Assembly: GCF_038023995.1 (NCBI RefSeq) | Contig: NZ_CP150660.1 | Coordinates: forward strand, 3,594,501 to 3,658,500 | Length of the DNA stretch: 64,000 nt | Source of the DNA: Polaribacter atrinae | GTDB taxonomy: Bacteria; Bacteroidota; Bacteroidia; Flavobacteriales; Flavobacteriaceae | Reading direction: 5' to 3' | Shown: piece by piece, positions 44,531 to 53,035 of the stretch | Layout: each line of letters starts with the position of its first letter | Numbering within the stretch: position 1 is the first letter of the stretch | The notes under the pieces: generated by a model | Database searches by the model: none | What the model saw: the letters and a program-made list of their open reading frames with translations, nothing else | Told to the model about the DNA's origin: nothing | Position numbers and translations under genes: made by a program

Positions 44531-44531
44531 A

Positions 44532-44756
44532 TTATTGATTACGTTTAGACGCTATAATATCCTTAACCGAACGTTTGCTTATTCCGCTTTCAAATCCTTT
44601 TTCAATTTCGGCTCTTAAGTCATTTATAACTTTATTTCTATAAATTGTATGAAGGCGTAAAGCATCTCTAATAACTTCACTATTATTTTGATATTCACCA
44701 GATTTTACTTGATTAGATATGTATTCTTCTTGCTGTTTTGTAAAACTAATATTCAT
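44532..44756 (-). CDS. ParD-type antitoxin
   Basis: A 74-residue antitoxin of the ParD/CC2985 type. The ribbon-helix-helix domain is MNISFTKQQEEYISNQVKSG then NSEVIRDALRL, and a C-terminal helix (about 45-74) would wrap the toxin. It should repress its own promoter. An 11-base inverted repeat upstream is a candidate operator. The partner toxin gene 1 base downstream is frameshifted, so the antitoxin may now be an orphan. Confidence 0.87.
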   Translation of the reverse strand: MNISFTKQQEEYISNQVKSGEYQNNSEVIRDALRLHTIYRNKVINDLRAEIEKGFESGISKRSVKDIIASKRNQ

Positions 44757-44790
44757 AATATCATTAATTTAAAGACATAAAAATACAAAC

Positions 44791-44819
44791 TATATCCATA
44801 TTAAGCAAATATGGATATA
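44791..44819. promoter_or_regulatory. Candidate operator of the parDE pair
   Basis: Perfect 11-base arms (44791-44801 TATATCCATAT and 44809-44819) with a 7-base spacer lie 35 bases upstream of the antitoxin start, where a ribbon-helix-helix repressor would bind. No T-run follows, which argues against a terminator for rlmD. Confidence 0.55.
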
Positions 44820-44841
44820 ATTGTTCAGTAAGTAACTATTT

Positions 44842-46293
44842 TTATCTCTCAAATAAAACCACCGTTTCTATATGACTTGTATGTGGAAATTGATCGACCA
44901 AACTAATTTTTTTAATCTGGTAACCAGCTTCAGCTAACAATTCTGTATCTCTTGCTTGCGTTGCAGGGTTACAAGAAACATACACCATTCTGTCTGCGTT
45001 TAAGTTGATGATTTTTTGCAGTGTTTTTGGCGCAATTCCTGCTCTAGCAGGATCTAAAATAATTGTTTTAATTTTATTCTGATATTCTGGATGTGCAATT
45101 AAAAACTTACCAACATCGGCAGCATAAAATTGTAAGCCCTCAATGTTATTTCTTTTGGCATTTTTTTCTGCATCTTCAATCGCAGAAGCTACAATATCTA
45201 CACCAACAATTTTTGCGTTTTCACTTTTAGAAGCTACAATCTGACCGATCGTTCCTGTTCCGCAGAATAAATCCATTACAACTGTATTGTCTACTTTTGT
45301 TTTATCTTCTAAAACATATTCAACCACTTTGTTGTATAATTTTTCGGCACATTTTGGGTTTGTTTGAAAAAAGCTTTTCATGCTAATTTCAAAGTTTAAA
45401 CCTAATAATTCTTCTACAATTTTATCTTTACCATACACCAAATCTAAACTACCAGCAGTTGCAATAGTTCTATCTCCAGTTTCATCATTAATTGTATGTA
45501 ATAATCCAGCTAATCTTTCGCCAAAAATATTTTTTAAAAATTCTGCAAAAGCTTGTAGGTCGAACTTCGACAACTCAGGAGAAGTGGTTACTAAATTACA
45601 TAGTAATTCGTCTGTTTTAAAAGATTTTCTTACTACAAAATATCTAAAGAAACCTGTCTTTTTTGGTCCATGCCAAGGCTCTAAACCAGTATCTATACAA
45701 TATTGACGAATGTTTTTTAGATTGTCTTCTAGTTGTTTATCAAACAAACCAGAATCTTTTTCTAAATTATCTCCCATCCACCAAACACCACGTCTTTTAA
45801 AACCTAGTGTAAACTCGTCTTTATCTGTTTTGTTAATTCTATCATAACCAATTGCAGAAAAACCATATTCCATTTTATTTCTGTAATGAAATACATTTGG
45901 CGAGGTTACAAATTCATCAAAAAGATCTTCAATGTTTTCTACTTTTCCTATTTTTTTAAATAAGGTTAAAGTACTTTCTTTTTTATATTGATGTTGTAAT
46001 TCGATAGGTAATTGAATGTAAGGTGCACCAGGAATGTCTTGAAAAGGTACTTCCACTTCATCTTCAGATGGTACTAAAACATCAATTAATTTAGCTTCTG
46101 CATAGTTTTTACTAGACTTACTTATTTGTGCTTTTACCAATTGACCAGGTAAGGTATTGGGTACAAAAATCACAAAACTACCGTCTTCAGATTTTATTCT
46201 TGCAATTCCTTTTCCGCCAAAAGCGTAATCTTCAATTTTTAATTCTAAAACTTGATTCTTCTTTACAAATTTATTTCGTTCTCTACGTGGCAT
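44842..46293 (-). CDS. rlmD: 23S rRNA (uracil-5-)-methyltransferase, RlmD/RumA family
   Basis: A 483-residue SAM-dependent methyltransferase that makes 5-methyluridine in 23S rRNA. A TRAM domain is at the N-terminus (LKIEDYAFGGKGIARI, PGQLVKAQI). The catalytic domain has the SAM loop MDLFCGTGTIGQI, LDPARAGI, and the nucleophilic Cys in VYVSCNPATQARD near residue 450. I do not see the full four-cysteine iron-sulfur set of E. coli RlmD, so the exact target uridine (1939 or 747) is uncertain. Confidence 0.92.
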   Translation of the reverse strand: MPRRERNKFVKKNQVLELKIEDYAFGGKGIARIKSEDGSFVIFVPNTLPGQLVKAQISKSSKNYAEAKLIDVLVPSEDEVEVPFQDIPGAPYIQLPIELQHQYKKESTLTLFKKIGKVENIEDLFDEFVTSPNVFHYRNKMEYGFSAIGYDRINKTDKDEFTLGFKRRGVWWMGDNLEKDSGLFDKQLEDNLKNIRQYCIDTGLEPWHGPKKTGFFRYFVVRKSFKTDELLCNLVTTSPELSKFDLQAFAEFLKNIFGERLAGLLHTINDETGDRTIATAGSLDLVYGKDKIVEELLGLNFEISMKSFFQTNPKCAEKLYNKVVEYVLEDKTKVDNTVVMDLFCGTGTIGQIVASKSENAKIVGVDIVASAIEDAEKNAKRNNIEGLQFYAADVGKFLIAHPEYQNKIKTIILDPARAGIAPKTLQKIINLNADRMVYVSCNPATQARDTELLAEAGYQIKKISLVDQFPHTSHIETVVLFER

Positions 46294-46343
46294 TCTTAAT
46301 TGTTTATGGTTGCAAAATTAGGGAAAATATAGTTTGATGAAAC

Positions 46344-46374
46344 AAAAAAGGCCACTCATTTGAGTAGCCTTTTT
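46344..46374 (-). terminator. Terminator after the OmpA-like gene
   Basis: AAAAAGGC-C-ACTCA pairs with TGAGT-A-GCCTTTTT (one mismatch) around a tiny loop. On the minus strand the stem is followed by a T-run, 19 bases beyond the stop of the OmpA-family gene. It may also work in the opposite direction. Confidence 0.75.
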
Positions 46375-46392
46375 ATAATTGTCAGATTCTAT

Positions 46393-47088
46393 TTAGTTTC
46401 CAGCTTCTTTTTGTGCTTCTTGAATCATTTGTTCATTGGCAACAATAGCAAACTCTACACGTCTGTTTTTACTTCTTCCTTCTGCAGTTTCGTTTGTTGC
46501 AATTGGGTCATTAACACCTAAACCTTTGGTTTCAAATCTTGCATTTTCAAGACCTTTAGTGGTTAAATACTCTTTTACAGAATTTGCTCTTTTTGCAGAT
46601 AAAGTTTGGTTGTATTCAACTCTACCAGTGCTGTCCGTGTAACCATAAATAACAATATTAGTATTTTCGTAACTATTAAAAATAGGAACTAATTTTTCTA
46701 AATTTGCTTTTGCTCCTGCAGATAATGTAGCTTTATTAGTATCAAATCTAACGGCATTTTCACCTAAAGTTAACATAATACCTTCACCAACTCTTTCTAC
46801 TTCTGCACCAGGTATTGCTTCTTCTATTTCACGAGCTTGTTTGTCCATTTTATTACCAATTACACCACCGGTAACACCTCCAATTACACCACCTAAAACA
46901 GCGCCTAATTCAGAATTTTTACCATTTCCAACATTGTTTCCAATTACGGCACCTAAAATAGCACCTGCTGCAGTACCAATACCAGCACCTTTTTGTGTGT
47001 TGTTTGCATTTTTAACAGCTTCACAAGAGGTTAGCATGCTTGCTGTTATAAATAATACTGATAAACTATAAATTATTGATTTTTTCAT
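46393..47088 (-). CDS. OmpA-family lipoprotein with glycine-zipper domain
   Basis: A 231-residue lipoprotein. Signal peptide and lipobox end at Cys22 (SMLTSC). A glycine-zipper stretch at about 35-85 (GAGIGTAAGAILGAVIGNNVG and relatives) can insert into a membrane. The OmpA peptidoglycan-binding domain follows (about 110-215), with VIYGYTDSTGRVEYNQTLSAKRA and the NRRVEF arginine. It should link the outer membrane to the wall. It lies 16 bases after the lipocalin-like gene, and both are probably one transcript. Confidence 0.92.
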   Translation of the reverse strand: MKKSIIYSLSVLFITASMLTSCEAVKNANNTQKGAGIGTAAGAILGAVIGNNVGNGKNSELGAVLGGVIGGVTGGVIGNKMDKQAREIEEAIPGAEVERVGEGIMLTLGENAVRFDTNKATLSAGAKANLEKLVPIFNSYENTNIVIYGYTDSTGRVEYNQTLSAKRANSVKEYLTTKGLENARFETKGLGVNDPIATNETAEGRSKNRRVEFAIVANEQMIQEAQKEAGN

Positions 47089-47104
47089 TGTGTTTCTTTT
47101 TTAA

Positions 47105-47581
47105 TTATTTTCTTTGAAAAGAGTAAGTAATATCTTTTGTTTGTCCTGCAACGTTAATTTGGTCTACCAATTGGAAGCTTGATTCTGTTACATTTATAAT
47201 ATCTAAAACAAAACCATTATTTACTTCTTTTGCTTTGTAGTCGTTAATGATTTTTAAAACAAATTTTCCATCTTTATTTAGGTACCAAGTTATTGGAGAA
47301 CTAAATTCTTTACAAGAAGTACTTAGACTAGTAAGTGCCATTTCTCCTTTGTTGTTATTAGAAATAAAACTCCAGTCACTACCAACAAAACATTTAGAGT
47401 CTGCTATGTAAAAAGAAGTTACACTTAAAAAGTCTGATCCAGGAAAGTCAACAGCAGTCATTGTAAAATTTCCTTTTAAAATACGTTCGGTTTTATTGTC
47501 TAATTTGGTACTAACTGCAGAGGTAGATTTACATGCAATAGCTATTGAAATAAATAAAACAATACATAAAATTTTTTTCAT
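47105..47581 (-). CDS. Lipocalin-like lipoprotein
   Basis: A 158-residue predicted lipoprotein with lipobox cysteine at residue 17 (IAIACKS). The beta-rich mature part starts with a lipocalin-like strand (ILKGNFTMTAVDFPG) and contains CFVGSDWSFISNNNKGEM and TWYLNKDGKFVLKI. The pairing with a glycine-zipper OmpA lipoprotein is common in flavobacteria, which supports an envelope-maintenance role. The ligand is unknown. Confidence 0.78.
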   Translation of the reverse strand: MKKILCIVLFISIAIACKSTSAVSTKLDNKTERILKGNFTMTAVDFPGSDFLSVTSFYIADSKCFVGSDWSFISNNNKGEMALTSLSTSCKEFSSPITWYLNKDGKFVLKIINDYKAKEVNNGFVLDIINVTESSFQLVDQINVAGQTKDITYSFQRK

Positions 47582-47826
47582 AAGTAATATAGATTAGTTT
47601 TTTGCAAAGTTAAGAATACTAGTTAGCATATTCTTTATTTTTATATGATATAGTTTAAGACACGTTTTTATAAAGATAGTCACTTTTAGTGACATATTTT
47701 TTGAGTTTTTTTACAATTTATTTTAAATAAAGTATATTTTATTATTAAATGTTGATTTTGTTTAGTTTATAAATAGAAAATAACATATTTAAACTTTATT
47801 TTTTTAGCATTTCTCTGTAACAAATT

Positions 47827-47834
47827 TATTTTTG
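47827..47834 (+). promoter_or_regulatory. Candidate promoter of the Pmp3-like gene
   Basis: TATTTTTG matches the -7 consensus and a TTTA lies 19-20 bases upstream at the -33 position. The ATG of the small membrane protein follows 36 bases later. The rest of the 288-base gap (47582-47869) is AT-rich with nothing else recognised. Confidence 0.45.
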
Positions 47835-47869
47835 GTTCGTCTTATTTCTGTAACCAACTAAATATAAAA

Positions 47870-48028
47870 ATGAGTTTTATAAGGGTATTACTTGCTATTT
47901 TCTTTCCGCCACTTTCTGTGATAGATAAAGGTTGTGGTTCTTTCTTTATTATTTTTTTACTGACGCTTTGCGGATGGATTCCGGGTGTAATCGGAGCTTT
48001 AGTTATTTTAAATAACCCTAAGAATTAG
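47870..48028 (+). CDS. YqaE/Pmp3-family small membrane protein
   Basis: An ATG at 47870 opens a 52-residue protein: MSFIRVLLAIFFPPLSVIDK, then GCGSFFIIFLLTLCGWIPGV and IGALVILNNPKN. Two hydrophobic helices separated by a short loop, with FPPLSV and GWIPGVIGAL, are the hallmarks of the Pmp3/UPF0057 family, linked elsewhere to membrane potential and salt or cold stress. It stands alone between minus-strand genes and has its own promoter-like sequence. Confidence 0.88.
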   Translation: MSFIRVLLAIFFPPLSVIDKGCGSFFIIFLLTLCGWIPGVIGALVILNNPKN

Positions 48029-48086
48029 TAGAAATAGTCGTTTTAGAAGTTTCTGGTAGTTGTTTAAATTCATTAAGGACTAATTG

Positions 48087-48425
48087 CTAATTAACTTGTG
48101 TTCCGTTTTTAATTTCTTTAGAAGCTTGTAATAGAACTACATTTCCTGTTGTATTATAAACACCTATTACCAAACATTCACTCATAAAATTAGCGATTTG
48201 TCGGGGTTTAAAGTTTATAATAACAAGAACTTGTTTGTTAAGTAAATCTTGTTTTGTATATAAATCAGTAATTTGTGCGCTCGATTTTTTAATTCCTAGA
48301 GCACCAAAATCAATTTTTAGTTGATAGGCTGGTTTTCTAGCTTTAGGGAAATCATTGACTTCAATAATAGTTCCCATTCTAATATCAACTTTTAAAAAAT
48401 CTTCGTAGGTAATTTCTTCTTTCAT
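48087..48425 (-). CDS. csaA: CsaA-type tRNA-binding protein
   Basis: A 112-residue protein consisting of one tRNA-binding OB fold (ITYEDFLKVDIRMGTIIEVNDFPKA, SAQITDLYTKQDL, VLVIINFKPRQIANFMSECLVIG). CsaA acts as a chaperone-like or tRNA-binding dimer. It begins 1 base after the stop of the DinB-fold gene and is probably co-transcribed with it. Confidence 0.92.
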   Translation of the reverse strand: MKEEITYEDFLKVDIRMGTIIEVNDFPKARKPAYQLKIDFGALGIKKSSAQITDLYTKQDLLNKQVLVIINFKPRQIANFMSECLVIGVYNTTGNVVLLQASKEIKNGTQVN

Positions 48426-48426
48426 C

Positions 48427-48963
48427 CTATTTCCAACCTTCTCTAATCATTAGCTCTTCTATGTGTGCGTAATGATGTTTACTATGCCAAGCATAAATGC
48501 AGATGTTCTCTTTTAAGCAAACCTTTTCGTTTCTCGAAGGGTGAATAAATGTTTTTTCTAACTGTACATCTGTTAAGCCACGTAAGAAATAAACCCATTT
48601 AGAGTGTAAGGCTTTTAAGGCATCGATTGATAAAAATACAGGTGCAGCTTTAGAATCGTCCAATTCTGCCCAACGTTCTTCATAATATGCTTTAATAACA
48701 GGTTTGTCTTCTGTTAAAGCCCATTTAAAACGTGTATAGGCATTATGATGACTGTCGTAACAATGATGTACTACTTGTCTAATTGTCCAACCTTCCTCAC
48801 GGTAAGGAGTGTCTAATTGATTGTCAGATAGTTTTTTAATTAAGAATTCCAATTCTTGGGGGAATCTCTCTAAAATAGAAATCCAATCTTCAATGTTTTT
48901 TTGGGTGATATTTTCAGGAATATTTGTTCTTCCAATCGGATATTTTAATTCTTCTAGTGTCAT
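48427..48963 (-). CDS. DinB/YfiT-family putative metal-dependent hydrolase
   Basis: A 178-residue four-helix-bundle protein of the DinB superfamily, YfiT/BstA branch. The metal-binding histidines are visible as His in REEGWTIRQVVHHCYDSHHNAYTR and in AWHSKHHYAHIEEL. Members act in thiol transfer or as hydrolases; the substrate is unknown. The N-terminal LKYPIGRTNIPENIT is typical for the family. csaA follows after 1 base. Confidence 0.88.
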   Translation of the reverse strand: MTLEELKYPIGRTNIPENITQKNIEDWISILERFPQELEFLIKKLSDNQLDTPYREEGWTIRQVVHHCYDSHHNAYTRFKWALTEDKPVIKAYYEERWAELDDSKAAPVFLSIDALKALHSKWVYFLRGLTDVQLEKTFIHPSRNEKVCLKENICIYAWHSKHHYAHIEELMIREGWK

Positions 48964-49211
48964 TTTTTTTCTTAGTAATTTTCTTTAAAAATATTCAGAA
49001 TTTTTGTTTTCTGTATTTATAATTAACGCTTTTCTAAAGTTGATAATTGTATTAAGCATATTTTTTTATTGTTTTAAAATAGGCAACTTCTACGATATTA
49101 AAAACATTTGATTTATTTGGGTATAAGATAGTCTTTATTTTAAAAAGTATGAATCTCAAATATAAAAAATATCCTTTCACTTATCCTTTACCAATTTACA
49201 AAATTCAATAA

Positions 49212-49772
49212 TCTTTTTGATTGTTTTATTAGGATCTTTTTTTCTCTAACTAATGAATAAATCTATAGCTCAAGGGAGAAAGTCTAGCATACGTTCTCCT
49301 TTGGGTATTAATGCAGGGGGTTTAATACATACTTTTTTAGGAACTTTGGGGCTTTATTTACTAATTTCTAAATCATACTTTGCTTTTGATATGATAAAGT
49401 ATGTTGGTTTTTTTAAGCTTAAAAATAATAAAGTGGTAATGGATTTTGAAGATGAAAACAAACCGCAAAAAAAAGGGAAAAGTGATTTTTGGGTCGGATT
49501 TTTTACCAATACTTTAAATTAGGAAGTTGCATTATTCTTTTTGGCCTTTTTTCCTCAGTTTATCAATCTTTTAGAAATAGAAAACCCAGTACCTTTTATT
49601 TTACTAGGTTTTACATTTGCACTTATTGGTACTATTTGGTATTTAGGATTGTCTTTTTTTTGCGATTCTTTTTTCTCAAAAACTACAAAGTAATTCTAGT
49701 TTTAATGTCTGGTTAAATAAAATAAATGGTTTTGTTTTTATTTTGATGGCATTTTCAATACTACTAAGTTAA
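49212..49772 (+). pseudogene. Decayed LysE-family amino-acid exporter
   Basis: Fragments of a LysE translocator appear in order but in broken frames. IFLIVLLGSFFL is followed by a stop, then LMNKSIAQGRKSSIR, LGINAGGLIHTFLGTLGLYLL and FDMIKYVG, which lead into an internal deletion. FWVGFFTNTLN then hits TAG at 49520-49522 exactly where NPKVALFF is expected, and VALFFLAFFPQF resumes after it. A further frameshift precedes the last helix (FNVWLNKINGFVFILMAFSI), ending at 49772. At least three lesions make it nonfunctional. The upstream limit is approximate. Confidence 0.85.
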
Positions 49773-49882
49773 AGCTACCTATATTTTGTTATTTTTTCTG
49801 AATTAAGAACTTTCAATTTTTTACATTTACAAGATAGTTTTAAAATGGTTTAATTTTTTGAAACTTTGAAAATGTTTATAAT

Positions 49883-50845
49883 TTGAGCCTAAATTTTTCT
49901 ATAATAGTTCCTGTTTACAACCGTCCTAATGAAATAGAAGAGTTGTTAGATAGTCTTACAAAACAAGATTTTTCTAATGATTTTGAAGTTTTAATTATTG
50001 AAGATGGTTCTACTGAAAAAAGTGAAAATATTGTTGAGGAATATAAGTCTCGGCTTAACTTAAAATATATTTTTAAAGAAAATAGTGGAGCAGGAGCAAG
50101 TCGTAATTTCGGAATGCAAAAAGCTTCTGGTAATTATTATATTATTTTAGATTCGGATGTGATTGTCCCTCCACAGTATTTATCCGAAGTAAACAACGCT
50201 TTAGAAATCAATTTTACAGATGCTTTTGGTGGTCCAGATGCAGCTCATAAAAGTTTTACATCGTTACAAAAGGCAATTAATTATTCTATGACTTCTGTGT
50301 TAACTACAGGCGGAATTCGGGGTAAAAAACAAGCTGTTGGTAAATTTCAACCAAGAAGTTTTAATCTTGGTCTTTCTAAACGAGCTTTTAACAAGACACA
50401 AGGTTTTTCTAAAATGAAAAACGGAGAAGATATCGATTTAACATTCCGACTTTGGGAAAATGGTTTTGGAACACAATTGATAGAAAAGGCATTTGTCTAC
50501 CATAAAAGAAGAAGCTCTATTCAGCAATTTTTTAAACAAACTTTTGGTTTCGGAACAGCAAGACCCATTTTGAATAAAAAATATCCAGAAACTGCAAAAC
50601 CAACCTATTGGTTTCCTTCTTTATTTATTATAGGAATTGATATAAGTATCATTTTAGCCATTTTTGGCTACAATCAACTGTTGTATTTCTACGGATTTTA
50701 TTTCTTGTTAATTTTCTTAGATTCTTTAGTGCAGAATAAGAACTTAAAGGTCGCTTTTTTGAGCGTATTTACTTCTTTAACACAGTTTTTAGGGTACGGG
50801 TTAGGCTTTTTAGAGTCGAAATTTTATCCGAAGAAAAATAAGTGA
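49883..50845 (+). CDS. Family 2 glycosyltransferase with C-terminal membrane helices
   Basis: A 320-residue GT-A enzyme. The start LNFSIIVPVYNRPNEIEELLDS is typical. EDGSTE and ILDSDVIVPP supply the nucleotide-sugar and metal sites, and KMKNGEDIDLTFRLWENG holds the acceptor-site ED. Two C-terminal hydrophobic helices (about 250-300) tether it to the membrane. The start codon is TTG at 49883; no ATG is close. It is a single gene downstream of the broken lysE. Confidence 0.87.
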   Translation: MSLNFSIIVPVYNRPNEIEELLDSLTKQDFSNDFEVLIIEDGSTEKSENIVEEYKSRLNLKYIFKENSGAGASRNFGMQKASGNYYIILDSDVIVPPQYLSEVNNALEINFTDAFGGPDAAHKSFTSLQKAINYSMTSVLTTGGIRGKKQAVGKFQPRSFNLGLSKRAFNKTQGFSKMKNGEDIDLTFRLWENGFGTQLIEKAFVYHKRRSSIQQFFKQTFGFGTARPILNKKYPETAKPTYWFPSLFIIGIDISIILAIFGYNQLLYFYGFYFLLIFLDSLVQNKNLKVAFLSVFTSLTQFLGYGLGFLESKFYPKKNK

Positions 50846-50856
50846 TTTTATTAAGA

Positions 50857-50882
50857 GATCTCGACTGCGCTCGACCTGACAT
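50857..50882. repeat. Second copy of the 1921-1970 repeat arm
   Basis: TCTCGACTGCGCTCGACC plus a following GACA reproduces the right arm of the hairpin at 1953-1975. It lies in the 53-base gap between the convergent GT2 and mazG genes. Only one arm is present here. Confidence 0.7.
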
Positions 50883-50898
50883 TGAGATTGAAGATGTC

Positions 50899-51678
50899 TT
50901 ATTTATAAAACTCTTTTGATTTTTCCCAATAGACATCCATTTCAGTTAAAGACATATCAGCAAGTTCTTTGCCTTCTTTTTTAGCTTCTTGTTCTAGAAA
51001 TTGAAAACGATTGATAAACTTTTTATTCGTTTTTTCTAAAGCATTTTCTGGGTTTACACCAATAAAACGAGCGTAGTTTATCATAGAAAATAAGACATCA
51101 CCAAATTCTTTTTCAGTTTCTTCTTTGTTTCCAGCTTTTACTTCTTCGTTTAACTCAGTTAATTCTTCTTGTACTTTTTCCCAAACTTGTTCTGGGTGTT
51201 CCCAATCGAAACCAACACCTTTTACTTTTTCTTGAATTCTGCTTGCTTTTACAACAGCAGGTAAACTTTTAGGTACACCTTCTAAGACAGATGTGTTTCC
51301 TTCTTTTAATTTTAATTGTTCCCAATTACGTTTTACTTCTTCTTCGGTATCAGCAACAACATCACTATAAATATGAGGATGTCTGTGTATTAACTTGTCA
51401 GAAATTGAGTTGGCAACATCAGCAATATCAAAAGCTTTTTGTTCACTTCCAATTTTAGCATAAAAGACGATGTGCAAAAGCACATCGCCTAATTCTTTTT
51501 TTATTTCTTGTAAATCGTTATCTAAAATAGCGTCTGCCAATTCGTACGTTTCTTCAATAGTAAGATGACGTAAGCTTTCTAAGGTTTGTTTTTTATCCCA
51601 CGGACATTTCTCACGAAGGTCGTCCATAATATCTAACAATCTATTAAAAGCGGCTAATTGTTCTTTTCTGCTATTCAT
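50899..51678 (-). CDS. mazG: Nucleoside triphosphate pyrophosphohydrolase MazG
   Basis: An all-alpha NTP pyrophosphatase that cleans up aberrant nucleotides. Two MazG domains in tandem are visible: LREKCPWDKKQTLESLRHLTIEETYELADAI with EIKKELGDVLLHIVFYA in the first, and EELTELNEEVK with EKEFGDVLFSMINYAR in the second. The frame extends to 51729, but I start at ATG 51678 (MNSRKEQLAAFNR), because the longer version would overlap the DUF5606 gene and adds basic, family-foreign residues. Confidence 0.93.
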   Translation of the reverse strand: MNSRKEQLAAFNRLLDIMDDLREKCPWDKKQTLESLRHLTIEETYELADAILDNDLQEIKKELGDVLLHIVFYAKIGSEQKAFDIADVANSISDKLIHRHPHIYSDVVADTEEEVKRNWEQLKLKEGNTSVLEGVPKSLPAVVKASRIQEKVKGVGFDWEHPEQVWEKVQEELTELNEEVKAGNKEETEKEFGDVLFSMINYARFIGVNPENALEKTNKKFINRFQFLEQEAKKEGKELADMSLTEMDVYWEKSKEFYK

Positions 51679-51703
51679 TTTTTTAGATTTGAATACTGAT
51701 TTA

Positions 51704-52123
51704 CTATTTCTCAGTTTCTTCAGTAGCAACTTCTTCTACTTTAGGAAACTCCATACCAGCTTTTACTAAAATATTAAACCACTGAATTACTTTTTTTATG
51801 TTAGAAGCATATACTCTTTCTTCATCATAACCAGGTAATACTTCAGAGAAAAAGTTAGTTAAGTTTTTACTACTTTCTTTATGAGATATCGCTTCTTTTC
51901 CTGCTGTTTTTTCGAACATAGAAGTAAAAATGGTTAATAAAGGTACATCTTCTTCATACGTGTAAATTGCTATGTTTTCTAACAAACTTACGTTTTGAGC
52001 AGCGTTAATTGCTACACGTTTTTTTTCTACTAGAGATTCTGCAATTACTGCATTTTTAGATTGTGAGATTACTTGAAATAATCCTGGTTTACCTGTTACG
52101 GCAATAATTTTGTTAAATTCCAT
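51704..52123 (-). CDS. DUF5606 family protein
   Basis: A 139-residue cytoplasmic protein of the Bacteroidota DUF5606 family. The recognisable start is MEFNKIIAVTGKPGLFQVI, followed by RVAINAAQNVSLLENIAIYT and an RVYASNIKKVIQWFNIL helix. It lies between def and mazG, its usual position. The role is unknown. A 25-base gap leads to mazG. Confidence 0.82.
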   Translation of the reverse strand: MEFNKIIAVTGKPGLFQVISQSKNAVIAESLVEKKRVAINAAQNVSLLENIAIYTYEEDVPLLTIFTSMFEKTAGKEAISHKESSKNLTNFFSEVLPGYDEERVYASNIKKVIQWFNILVKAGMEFPKVEEVATEETEK

Positions 52124-52179
52124 CTTGTATGTTATATTAAATATCTTTTCGATTTAGTTCGAACAGACATGGTTGTATA

Positions 52180-52770
52180 TTATTTACCTTTTTTTGCATT
52201 AGGAAAACGCATTCTGTAATCTGCATTAATCTTTCCTTTAGAAATTTTCTCTAATTTCTTTGCAATCAATCTTTTTTTAAGAGTAGACAGTTTATCTGTA
52301 AATAAAACGCCATCTATATGATCGTATTCATGTTGAAAAACTCTAGCTGCTAAACCATCTAAGGTTTCTGTATGCGTTTTAAAATCTTCATCTTGGTATT
52401 CAATAGTAATTTCTGGCTGACGAAAAACATCTTCTCTTACATCTGGTATGCTTAAACATCCTTCGTTAAAAGCCCATTCATCACCTTCTTCTTTCAAAAT
52501 TTTTGCATTGATAAAAACTTTATTGAAGTTTTTTAAAGCTTCTCTATCTTTTTCAGATAAATCTTCGTCTTCAGCAAAAGGAGAAGCATCAATAATAAAT
52601 AAACGTATTGCTTTACCAATTTGAGGAGCTGCCAAACCAACACCAGAAGCATTGTACATGGTCTCCTTCATGTTAGAAATTAATTTCTCTAAATTAGGGT
52701 AATCTGCATCTATCTCAGTTCCTACTTTACGTAAAACAGGATCTCCGTAAGCAACTATTGGTAAAATCAT
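52180..52770 (-). CDS. def: Peptide deformylase
   Basis: Removes the formyl group from new proteins. All three active-site motifs are present: GVGLAAPQIG, EGCLSIPDV (metal-binding Cys) and QHEYDHIDG. I start at ATG 52770 (MILPIVAYGDPVL, 196 residues), the usual N-terminus. The upstream ATG at 52794 lies inside a promoter-like element (minus-strand TATTTTTG at 52799-52792, with TTCG 20 bases upstream), so it cannot be the start if that promoter is used. Confidence 0.95.
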   Translation of the reverse strand: MILPIVAYGDPVLRKVGTEIDADYPNLEKLISNMKETMYNASGVGLAAPQIGKAIRLFIIDASPFAEDEDLSEKDREALKNFNKVFINAKILKEEGDEWAFNEGCLSIPDVREDVFRQPEITIEYQDEDFKTHTETLDGLAARVFQHEYDHIDGVLFTDKLSTLKKRLIAKKLEKISKGKINADYRMRFPNAKKGK

Positions 52771-52791
52771 TTCTTTTTTTTTTAAGATTGG

Positions 52792-52823
52792 CAAAAATAC
52801 AATTTAGAATTACGAATTACGAA
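52792..52823 (-). promoter_or_regulatory. Candidate promoter of def
   Basis: On the minus strand, TTCG (52823-52820), a 20-base spacer and TATTTTTG (52799-52792) approximate the Bacteroidota TTTG-N19-TAnnTTTG promoter. It places transcription start about 15 bases before the chosen ATG. Confidence 0.5.
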
Positions 52824-53035
52824 TTTTTTGAAATTGGATTTCTTTTTTTTTTTGAAGTTTTGTTTTAAACAGTTTTGTCTTTTTTAGAATAAAATAAATT
52901 ATACGTAAAAAATAGCTGAAAAGCATGCCTTATTTAAAAGTGTATTTCTCATTCTTCGGATGTGTAAACTGTTTGTTATAAGTTGCTTAATTGATGTTGT
53001 AATATCTGAATCAATTTAACAGTTAAGCATTGATT

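Noticed and set aside
49489..49716. 75-residue plus-strand gene
   Set aside because: It is an out-of-frame reading of the LysE pseudogene; the LysE-like sequence is in another frame.
51679..51729. Longer MazG start
   Set aside because: It would overlap the DUF5606 gene and adds atypical basic residues.
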